A stretch of DNA of 64,000 bases from the NCBI GenBank assembly GCA_036250195.1, contig JAVHZZ010000008.1, positions 701,001-765,000 on the forward strand, read 5' to 3'. The notes beneath the pieces were generated by a model. That model worked only from the letters and a program-made list of their open reading frames with translations, was not told the origin of the DNA and made no database searches. The position numbers were made by a program, and so were the translations under genes. Source of the DNA: Mixophyes australis (taxonomy: Eukaryota > Chordata > Amphibia > Anura > Limnodynastidae). Below, piece by piece: positions 50,901 to 62,900 of the stretch; position 1 is the stretch's first letter; each line of letters starts with the position of its first letter.

Positions 50901-53900
50901 GGTAACAAGCAGTGTAGTCACCAGTAGGGAAGCAGAATACAGAATGATATTAAGTGGATTCCTATAACAAGAAAACACCATGATATTAGATGACAGAAGG
51001 ACAGATCGGATATGATACATACATAATACTAGGGATCAGGAGGACAGTATTTATATAAATAAGGGACACTGTGATATTAGAGGACACAAGGACAGGCAGA
51101 CATGATACATACGTAATAATTAGAGATGTTCACTGACCCCGGTGCTCTGGTTTTGGTTTTGGATCTGGATTATCTTTGTGTTTTGGTTTTGGCAAAAACC
51201 GCCCTTGCGTGCTTTGGTTTTGGATCCCGATTTTTTTTCTAAAATTCCTATTTTGTTTTTGCTAAAATCACATATTTTTGCTTTTTTTCCCCCCTACATT
51301 TTTATTAACCTCAATAACACTAATTTTAAATAACTAAAGTCATTTACAGTCAATTTTGACCACCTCACAGATCACAATATTATTATCATACACTTTCAAA
51401 CAAAGATTGCAGCAGTTCTTGCCAGTGATAAGAAGAAGCCCATTGTCATGCCTGGACATAAGACCAAACAATCCACTTTGTATGTGTGGAATTATTTTTA
51501 CCCAAATCCTGATAACAGTTGTGTAGCCATTTGTAGCATTGTAAAGCCACAGTCAGTAGAGAATGAGATAGGGACCTTAACCATCTAGGAACCTCATCCA
51601 TGTTACGGCATTTGAAGTGAGTTCATGGAAAGCTTTTGTGAAAATCAGAAACTTATGCTAAAAAATAACTACAAGCAGTCCAGCATCAGCTAGGTCCCTT
51701 CTCTCAGCTAGATCCCAGCACCTGCAATCTACACCCCAACACCTTCATCATCAACATCCTCACAAGTGATCGGAGTTAGTCCTGCATCCAAGTTGCTAAG
51801 GCGAGATGACTCCTCTGCTATCCAGGACTCCTCAGAAGAATCCTTGAGCGTTTGGCCCACTGCTGCTGCTGCTGCTGCTGGGGGAGAATCAGACCAAGAA
51901 GAAGACTACTAATAGTTTACAACAATTGACTGTTAAACAATCGTTTGCAATATTAAGCAAATATGAAAGATGTCACCCAGTCGCAAAGCGGATCACAGAC
52001 GCCATAAGGACTATGCTAGTATTAAATCTGCGTCCAATATCCACTATTAATGCAGCTGGTTTTAGACAGTTACTTGAGGTTTTCTGTCCCCGTTACCAAA
52101 TTCCATGACGACACCATTTTACTAGAAAAGCTGTTCCTTACCTGTACCAGGAAGTTCGTAAAAATGTAATTATTGGGCTACAAAATGCCATTCTACCCAC
52201 TGTACACTTAACCACAGATATGGGGACTAGCGGAACTGGGCAAACTAAAGATTATATGACTGTGACAGCCCACTGGGTTGGTGATTCACCTTCACCAGCA
52301 GGGTCAACAGCTGCATGTACCCAAGAACGTTACATTTTTCAGAGGCAGCTACTCTGTGTATCAGCGGCTTCAGTAAGAGGCATATTATTAGTATTATTAT
52401 TATTATTATCATTGTTATTCTTCATAGATTTGTAAGGCACCACAGTGCTCCACATCGCCGTACAGGAGGTAAGACAAGGACATACATAAAACAAAACATA
52501 CGTAAAACAAGAACAGACAAAGCAGACAAAATGAATGGAGACATGAAAACAAAGGGTATGGAGGACCCTGCTCATTAGAGAGCTTACATTCTAAAGGGAA
52601 GAGGGCACAGCTGAAACAAGAGGAGTGAGTGTGTCTCAGAGTGGAGATTGGGACAGTTGTGAGGGTGCATTAGTGTGAATAGTGTTATCGAGGATAAGGT
52701 CACCTCTAAAAAAGAGATGGGTTTTTAAAGAGCAACTAAATATTTGAAGGCTGTGGGGAAGTCTGATCGAGCATGGTAGAGAATTCCATAAGTGGGGAGC
52801 AGCACGGGAGAAGTCTTGTAGGCGGGAGTGCGAGGTGGTTACCAGAGACGGAACAAGGCGCAGGTCAAAGATAATACCGCTGACAACCTGTTTGAAAAAC
52901 TAAGGGATGTCATTGCAACATGGCTTATCCTGCTTGGACTCTCCTGACGATATGTGATTTCTGATAACGCCACCAATATTGTTAGAGCATTACAGCCGGG
53001 GGAATTCCATCACTTATCCTGTTTTTGCTCACACAATCAACTTGGTGCTACAGAACTTTTTAAAAAAGGACAATGACATGCAGGAGAAGCTGTCTGTGTC
53101 CCGAAATATTTAGGGTCATTTTTGGGATTCTGCAACAGCATGTAGGAGAATGCAGCAGCTGCAAGAAGAATAGAATTTAGGGGGAATGTACTCTAGTCCA
53201 GCACAGTGGAGAATAATTTCCGTGTTGTGCAAGGTGCTGAAACCACTTGAAGCAGTCACCTGTGAAGCGAGTGCAGACACTGTTAGCTTGAGTCAAGTGA
53301 TTCCCCTAATTAGACTTTTTGAAAAGCAGCAAGAAAAGTTGAAGTAGGAAATGAAACAATGCAATTCCACTAATTATGTTTGACTTGTAGATTAAGCACT
53401 TTATTTGCTTCGCCAGGATCCAAGAGTTATCAACATCTTGAAAACGGATCATTACATTTTGGCAACTGTGCTTGATCCTAGGTTTAAGAGCTATGTATTT
53501 TCTTTCTTTCCAACTGACCCAGATCTCAAGAGATGCAATGAGCTCCTGGTCAGCAAGCTGACAGCTCAAGTGGTACATGACACAATGACGTCTCCTCCTT
53601 CAGTTTCTCTGGAAATTGCTGCTAGGAAAAAATGTAGCTTTCCCAAGACACCCAGTGGTGATGCAAATGAGTCAGCACAACATTTTGACATTTGGTCTGA
53701 TCTAAAAGAATTGCCCAAAAATCGTGACAGCTCTTCCGTAAAATGAACTACAAATTCCATGAGGAAGGCTATTACCGGCAATTACATCAAAGTACACAGA
53801 CTTTTGTGATGGTGGATCCAGCGGGGATGAATTAGTATTGTATGAGGATGATGTACACACTGATGAGGGTGAATAGTAGAATGTCACTGAGAGTTTTGAA

Positions 53901-56900
53901 AACACTGACAGCCCTATTACTGCAATTTCTGTTTCGGCACTGAACCCTGCCACCTCTCCTGTTTCTGAGTGAGCTATGGTACAGTAAAATGTAACTGCAC
54001 ATTTAGACCAAGACTGCCAGCCCTATTATTTTTATTTCAGCAATGACAATAAGCAATGCAGCAATGGAGCTCTCCTCTTTGTGTGTAACCTATATAACAC
54101 CGTACAATTTGACTGCAAATTCAGAAGACCAAGACTGTCAGCCCTAGTATTTCTATTTCAGCAATGACAATAAGCAATGGAGCAATGGAGCTCTCCTCTT
54201 TGTGTGTGACCTATATAACACAATACAATGTGACTGCAGATTTACACCAAGACTGCCAGCCCTAGTATTTCTATTTCAGCAATGACAATAAGCAATGGAG
54301 CAATGGAGCTCTCCTCTTTGTGTGTTACCTATATAACACAATACAATGTGACTGCAGATTTACACCAAGACTGCCAGCCCTATTATTTGCATTTCAGTAA
54401 CGACAATTAGCAGTGGAGCTCTCCTGTTTGTATGTTACCTATATAACACAGTACAATGTGATTGCAGATTCACACCAAGACTGCCAGCCCTATTATTTGT
54501 ATTTCAGCAATGACAGTTAGCAATGGAGCTCTCCTCTTTGTATGTTACCTATATAACACAGTACAATGTGATTGCAGATTCACACCAAGATTGCCAGCCC
54601 TGTTATTTTTATTTCAGCAATGACAGTTAGCAATGGAGCTCTACTCTTTGTATGTTACCCATATAACACAGTACAATGTGACTGCAGATTTAGAAGACCA
54701 AGCCTGCCAGACCTATTAATTCTGTTTCAGCAATGATAATTAGCAATGGAGCTCTCCTGAATGTCACTGGAGACTTTGAAGAACACTGCTACCCCTCCTC
54801 TTTCTTTTCTACATATTATGCTGCCCAACTGCTCTAGAGAATGCCAAGAACTGTGCTATCCCTTCTGTGTCCCTCTGTGAAATGGCACTGGATCGCCGTT
54901 TTGCCTCATTTTCAATTCCGAGGGCACGGGAAGTTAGCAGATCAGAGTACCGAACCGAGCCGGCTCGGTACTTGGATCTGCTAAGTTCGGGGAACCAAGC
55001 CTGAGCATCTCTAGTAATAATAGGGATCAGGAACACAATATTTATATAAAAAGGGACACTGTGATATTAGAGGACAGAAGGAAAGAGCGGATATGATACA
55101 TAATAAAAGGGATCAGGAGGACAGTATTTATATAAATAAGGGGACACTGTAACATTAGAGGGAATTAGACTGGTGGGAACATAATGAAGAAGGTTCATAC
55201 AATGTGAGTGATAAGTCCTTGGAAACGTCTCCAGCAGTTGAGGTCGGGGACTCAGACAGTAACAGAAGAGCTGACTTGATGGGTCTGTAGGTTCCTTTCT
55301 GCCATAAAACTTTCTATGATTCTGTGTCATTATATTCCTGTGTTATATTGTTATAATAACATAGAGCACACTGTCTATGGGGTCTATTTATGACCCTTCG
55401 TTTTTTTTACTTGATACTTTTCAATCCTTATCTCCTTGATAAGGATTGAAAAGTAACGGCTATGTATTAAAAAACTTCTCAGGGACAGCAGTGCCGATAG
55501 ACTGCTGTCCCTGAGAAGTGATCACCTGATCATCGCAGTCTTTTCTCATTTTTCAAGGCTGCGATGATCTTCTCATTTTTTTATTATTTTTTTTTTGTCT
55601 TTTTTTTTCTTTTTTTGTTAGTGCGCATGCACCGACTGAATAGTTGGTGCATGCGCAGTAACATCCTGGCCGGCAAACTGCAGGATGATTGACAGGGAGG
55701 GATCACATGGTCCCTCCACACATGCGCTGTCCAGCTCTGCTCTTCAGAGCAGAGCTGGACAGCGCGAAAGTTTTCAGATATGTTAATGTACGCCAGCTTC
55801 AGATGGCTCCAGCTTCAGATGGAGTACATTAACATGTAAAAAAAGACAAAAGTTTCTCTAATTAAACTTTCATACATAGCGGTTCTGAGCACTTCCCATA
55901 CACTGTTATGGGGAGTGTTCAGAAAACCGATAGGAAATGCAAAGCAGCAGATATCTGAGATATCAGCTGCAATGCTTCAATGATACATAGATTGATTGCA
56001 CGGTAAACACCCGAAAACTGTTGTTTTCGGGTGTTTAACACAGGAAAAATCGTTGATAAATAGACCCCTATATGTCTTCTATGATCTATGTCTCTATGTT
56101 ATTTACTGTGTGCTGCTATTATCCATTATAATACTAAGTATTTATCTCTGTTTTGCTATTGTCAGTATTGATTTGTCCCCCCCTGTCCAGGTCTGTGAGG
56201 GATCATTGGAAGGACCAGATCTCCCAGCAGGTAGGACATGCGGAGTACGTAGGATATCCTGTGTATGGTATATGTGACAACTCTTTATAAATAAAGGATA
56301 ATAATAATAAATTAATTATATATAAAGAGCCACAAAAGGTCCACAGTGCCGCACATGAAATTTACAGTAATATACAACACGCAGACTGCAATGGTCCATA
56401 ACACATTACATAATACATTATTACAGTGAGTATAATTATATAAAGACCAGACATCTGCTATATAACAGATTACACAGATAACTCAGTAATACAGATCTAG
56501 TTATCACAGGACAGTGATGGTAATGACCAGCGTGAGGTCAGCCTGAGCTCAGGATAACAGGCTAAGGAAGCAGCCTAGAGGTACAGAGGGTGATGGGATA
56601 GTAGAAGGAGAACACAAGGATAGAGGCCCTGTTCCTGAGAGCTTACATCCTACAGGGAAGGGGAGACACAAATAGGGGGGCACCGAGTGATGATAGAGGA
56701 GATAGGAGAAGGCTGAGAGCTTGAATGAAGAAATAAGTGTTAAGGGCACACTTGAAGCCTTGGAGAGTAGAGGCTAATCTGATAGTATTATAAATACATT
56801 TACGGAAATGTGTAAAGTTTAACAGCACTTGCTGATTTTTTGAAAATATTTAGGCTAATACCCAAGGATAGAATAAAAAAAATATATTCATTAAAAGCCA

Positions 56901-59900
56901 AAACCACAGCAATACATAGATAAATCTAACCAGCATAGAGAATTAAACAAGTTTGCTATTAAGAAAACATTAAATAACTTTTTTCTATGTCGTACAGGTG
57001 ATCCACAAGATAATGTTACACCTGCCGACTGTAGGGTCATGTTGGGGATAAATACGTATCAGAGTGGTGGTTGGATCCGTAGAAGGAGGTAAAACGCGTT
57101 GTTCGGTAAACTTATGCTGGCAGAGCTCCGTCTCCACAGTTCCGCTGCCTCCAATCACTTCCTCATTCTTGATTCAGATATTATTCCATCCTGTGTCCTC
57201 CAGCCAGTCCTTGATTACAAATCCCCACATCTCTATCAGTGAGCTGTGATTGGCTGGTTAATATCTCATTCCAGGGGTCTCTTAGAAGATTTCCTTTTCT
57301 ATCTTAGGTTTGTCAAGTAACTATAACACAAACTAAAGGAAATACATATTTCTAAGAGGTCTTTAACCACATACATTGAATTGGATCATATATAAATACA
57401 AGTTAACCCGTGCATGATACTCATCATTCTAGTCAAATCAAGCTACTTAAGGTGTTAAAAAGGTTCTTGTCATGCATTTGGGCCTAGCCCAGGCCTCCTC
57501 AGGGGAAGAGCGTTACTTCCCGACGCAAGCGCCCTTTTTTAACGTGGTTTTGTCCACATGTCACCACCTCATCATTTTTCTCCATCACCTCATCCTTCAT
57601 CTTCATCGCCACATCCTTCATCAAGCTACTTAAGGTGTTAAAAACTCCCCACTGTCACCCCCGGCAACCACCAACCACTCCCAACTGTCACTTCTCCTTC
57701 AAGAAATATATAGGTCAGTGTATAACTCTGCCCAGCAGGTGGCGCTGCAGCTTGGTTGGTTTTTTTTTCACACACGCCACTAGGCATTTATATAGTAGAT
57801 ATCTATATGGTCATATTATTGATCTGTATCAGTATTAGCAGTATAGAATTTTGTTCCTTGAGATTTATGACCTTCTCCCTCTTCCTTGTTACATCATTAT
57901 TCTTATAGGTTTGTTACCTTGAATACAGTAATATCTATATATACATTATTGGAATTGTAGAGAATGTATAGCTGACAATATGATGGCAGATTGTCTATTG
58001 TATGTTGTATAGCAAGGTCAGTGTTCTGGCTATGTCATACATATGTGGTCACCGTTCCTGAGCTGCCAATCCGTCCGTCTCAGTGCGGGGGCGGTCATGT
58101 GACTGAGGCTGGGGGCAGCAAATTCAAATCCCTACTTATATGAAGCTCGCTCTGACACTGCAGCAGTGTCAGAGCAATAGGTATCCACACCAGTCTATGC
58201 TGCCTTGCTGCTGACCTTGGCTCCTCCCTGTGACTCTTCTTGATTGTGTTTCTGCCTCAATTAACCTCTCATGTACCGGTTTCCAGCCAGTTTCTCCTGG
58301 ATTCTGATTTAGTCTCCTGGATTCTGATTTAGTATCTCGCTACCTCCAGTGTACCGGTACCCGGCCAGTCCACCTCACTTGCATGTCCCCATATTCTAGT
58401 CTCCTCTGTGTTACACCTAGTGGCTGTGCAGAGGGCTGAGACCTACGAAGTGCGTCCCGCCTTGTGGCGGTTCATGGTGAGGACCAGGGAGCCTGTTAAA
58501 CTTTGCGCCTCTGCCCAGCCACCGCCAAACTAGTTTGACATGCGAATCCATCAACTCAGTGTTTGCTGCATTCGTTACAGGCTAATGATAAGCACTCATT
58601 CAAATGGCTGAATTTGGTCATGTGACCGGTGTGTTGAATGGACAGCATTGTATAAATATTAGAATCGATTGTATGAGAGTTTCTGACATTGTATCAATGA
58701 TTGGGTACGTGCCTCCTTGTTTTTTAGGTGAAGATGCATATCTATTTAATATTGAGGACATATTGTTATGGACTGATAGAGTGGGACCAAATAATTGCAG
58801 CTGAAGCTAATTAGGGTTTTAGTGGTTGATGTATAAGAGTAGTGGTATTAGGCTGAGTCCTCTGATGAAATCATCATCAGCATCATCATCAGCATTTATT
58901 TATATAGCGTCAACAGATTCCATAGCGCTATACAATTGCAATGAGTCATGAAACGCGTAAGGTTATAGAGCGATATACGATATGTTGCCTGAACAGCTCT
59001 TTGATCTCAGCTGACAATGAGCTACATGTGTATAAAATCTGCCGATCTGCTAATGCACTCATCTCTGTGTGTTGGAAATCCCCCTCACCTCCCCCAATAA
59101 GGGGGGGTTTGGTCACATTGGTTTTACTTGTCAATAGTTGAAATTACAATAACAGTGTCCGATGGGTTCCAAGAGATGTCTGCATTATGGGTCAAAGGAT
59201 CTTCCACTTGCAAATCTTATCATAAACATAATGTGGATTGTAAAATGGCTTTATTATATTTAGGAGAAAGCTATCCACAACTTTTCCAGACGATGAAGTA
59301 AAAATACACCCCTGGATCATACTCCCCTCCCAATCCTACTCTTAACCCTTCACTCTCTGTTTTGTTTGGTTTTGCATGTTTGTCTTACACCTTCCTTAAA
59401 TATATTGTTGTCACGGTCACTAAGATTCTCGACCCAGAATTCTGCCAATAGCTGTTAGTACACCCGAGGCGCGGAGTCTAACGCAGCGGCTGGTCTTTTC
59501 CAGGGACCCCCGCAAGAGGGTATGGTTTTAGCGGCTACCACTGCGCAGGTCGCGGCCCTCAGGAGAGTGTGGCAGGGTTAACGGACATACAGCTATGAGA
59601 ATTGAGGATATGGCAATCTAGATAACAGAAATCAATGAGGAGCTCTGAGGATGCAGGTAGTAACCCAGGAGCAGCGAGAAAAGTTCAGATGAGTGGCAGG
59701 TGGTAGATACCGCAGACGTGAAGATGGGGTTATCCAACAAGCAGGTGAGGTAATAAAAGATGCTGCTATGATCAGCGCATGGCAGGTACTTACCACGGAC
59801 GTGGCGATGATTATCCGGCCAGCAGGTGATGTATCGGAGACGCTGCAGTGATCAGCGGGAGGCAGGTATTTACCATGGACGTGGTGATGAGGTTATCCGG

Positions 59901-62900
59901 TCAACAGGTGAGGAGGTCTGGAGACGCTGAAACGCTGAGCAGAACGGGAACCACATGACTGTAGACCACGGCTACCACAGCGGAGTGAGGATCAAGAACA
60001 GACAATTAGGAAAAGTTCATAGGTGCCCTAAATAGGGGAAGGTTGACAGGCAGCCAATAAGAAGTGAGGAAAGGTTTTAAAGTTCTTTCTGGTCTCCACA
60101 TGCGCAGAAGTATTCCTAAGATGGTGGACGGCCGCGGCGCTGCACGGACGCCGGTAGAGAGTTGAGTGGCCTGGATCTAGGTCCAGAGGAACCAGAGATC
60201 AGGCGAGTGACAATTGTTTATTTAGTGACATACAGGGGAAAGATCTGTGTCACTACCTTCTTATTGCCTGTTGATTGTCACGTAGTTAATACAGGAATTA
60301 TCACTGACTGGTATTAGCGCAACTAAACAGGGAGGTGCGGAGTCTAACGCACCCCCGGTGTTCACCAGGGACCCTTGCAACGAGGTATGATCTTGGCTGC
60401 GTGAGGTGTGCAGGTCGCGGTTCTCCCAGATAGTCACCAGTGCAGTTGGACAGTCTGTATCAGAGCCATCGGTAGTGAAAGGAGAGAGGCGTCCGTCTCT
60501 GACAACTATGGGGGGTGCGGAGGCGGCGCCTGACATTGATATTTACTTGTTATGGAAGTTCACTTGTAAAACGCAAAATAAAGAATTTATTAAAAGAAAA
60601 TCTGCCGACATTGGAAGGAGAGGATTTCATCTAATCTGACAAGTTCTAAAAACCAGGAGTGGGAGTGGGGATTTGTATTGAAGAGGACCGGTTGGAGAAC
60701 ACAGGAAGGAATAACATCTGAAACACTTATGAACAAGTGATCGGAGGCAGCAGCATCGGGGAGACAGAACTTTGCCAGCATAAGTTTACCAAACAGCGCG
60801 TTTCACCTCCATTTACAAGTCCACACAACACTCTGACACGTATTTATCCCCAGTGTGAACTTCCAGCCAGTGAGTAGCGAGATTTCTCTATATATTCATG
60901 AGCTCGTGTGATCTGTATGTTTGTTCTATGAATATCTGTGTGAGACTGGAATGATTTCAGACCCAATTATTCATATTGCTCTGTCTGTTCTCTAATAATC
61001 ACCATATGGCTCCAGTTAATAATATTATTATACATAAGTGATGTTATAATATGTATAAACTCCTGTAAATAATATGTGTATAATCGAGTTACGATATCAC
61101 CTCTGTTCTTTAGGAAAACTTGTGTATTATCAGAAATAATGCCCCTACTAGATGTGTATATTAGAAGTCTCCTCAGATTGTTGTGACCTTACCTCCTTGT
61201 GCCTTTGTATGGTGACTTCTAATATATATAATGTACAGTAGGGAGTGTATTATCCCATATAATTATACATCTCTCAATTATAAACCTGGTTATTACTATG
61301 TATGACATCCATACGTCCATGTGATTGTCAGCTCTTGTGATGAGTCTTTTCCTTCAGGAGTACCAGGCAGAATTCCTCAGTGAATGGAGGAAGCTGAATC
61401 TAGACGTGGTCCTATGTCCCATGCTGGGCCCGGCCTTCAACACCGGATATCCGGGGAGACTACTGGGTATATCCGTGAATCGCTGTGTTCCCTTCTCTGT
61501 TCTGTGTATAGTACGACACAGGGGTGTAACCAGACATTTGTGGGCCCCATGTACATGTGACACTGTGTACCGCTGGAGGGGGAGTGGCCACCTGCCCATG
61601 ATGGGGCGTTGTCATCTGCACATGATGGGGCGTGGTTATCTTCCCAGGATGGGGTGTGGTCATCTGCACATGATGGGGGGTGGTTATCTGCACATGATGG
61701 GGGTGGTTATCCACACATCATGAGCATTGTCAGGGGAAGCGGGCCCTCTCTAGCTGTGGGCCCCGTAGCCGCACCCCTTATTACTACTGTGGGTCAGCAT
61801 TGTGGTGACATCACAACTGCTGCACTCTCCCTGATGGGTGTCCTACAATATATATTATACATTATACACAGCGTTTAGCTGCAAAATGAAATATATAATG
61901 TGCACATTGTGGTGACGATGATATAACTGACAATGCGTGTTCCTCAGCATGAAAGGGAGAGCCTGGCATGTGCCCCATGGTACAGAAGGGTATACGTTTA
62001 TTAATGCAGAGAAAATATAAATATTTAGTGTTCATGGCAAGGTACATAATGTGGTTATCAGACCCAGTTGTCTGTAATACGCCCATAAACCTTCATATAC
62101 CGCCTGCCTAATAACCCCCTTATAACCAGTGTGCTAATATACCCACACTGCCCACCAGATAGCCCATATAACCTCACATGTCCACATATAACCTCACATG
62201 CCCACATATAACCTCACATGTCCACATATAACCTCACATGCCCACATATAACCTCACATGCCCACATATAACCTCACATGCCCACATATAACCTCACATG
62301 TCCACATATAACCTCACATGCCCCCATACAGCCAGTGTGCCCATATAACCAGTATACGAATATACACTCACTGCCCACCAGATAGCCCATATAACCTCAC
62401 ATGTCCACATATAACCTCACATGCCCACATATAACCTCACATGTCCACATATAACCTCACATGCCCACATATAACCTCACATGCCCACATATAACCTCAC
62501 ATGCCCACATACAGCCAGTGTGCCCATATAACCAGTATACCAATATACTCTCACTGCCCACCAGATACCCAGGGTGCCAGTGTAGTATTATATAATAGTA
62601 ATATATGGGAGCTAGTGAAACAGGTGTAACACCTCTCTGTCTGTGTCATACACAGGTATTGATGGGGGTAATGGTGAATCCAAGACAGGAGAAGGGTCAA
62701 ACTGTGACGCTCTAGTTCCACAATCCCAAACACGCTGGGCTGACCGACCAATGACCCTAATTTATCAATTATATAAAGAAAAAGCCCATCTCACAGCATT
62801 GTGATGTGGGTGTTGTGTAGAAGTGTTTGTGGACACTATATATATGCAGAGCTCACTTATAAATGGACAGGACAATACAATGGCGCATTGTGCGATGGTT

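Larger units (their letters stand above)
51121..55013 (+). mobile_element. ZBED-like hAT transposon with both ends, target duplication gtaataat
   Basis: Left end tagagatgttcactg and right end catctcta are inverted repeats. Identical gtaataat flanks lie at 51113-51120 and 55014-55021. The interior holds a transposase remnant in order: BED-finger-like VWNYFYPNPDN near 51490, KYERCHPVAKRITDAI near 51960, NTADNLFEKLRDVIATWLI near 52870, and ILATVLDPRFKSY near 53460. The region that should carry the hAT dimerisation core is missing between about 53745 and 53750. Numerous stops occur. A retroposon-like insert (52385-52868) interrupts it. Same family as 14567-18443. Confidence 0.88.
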
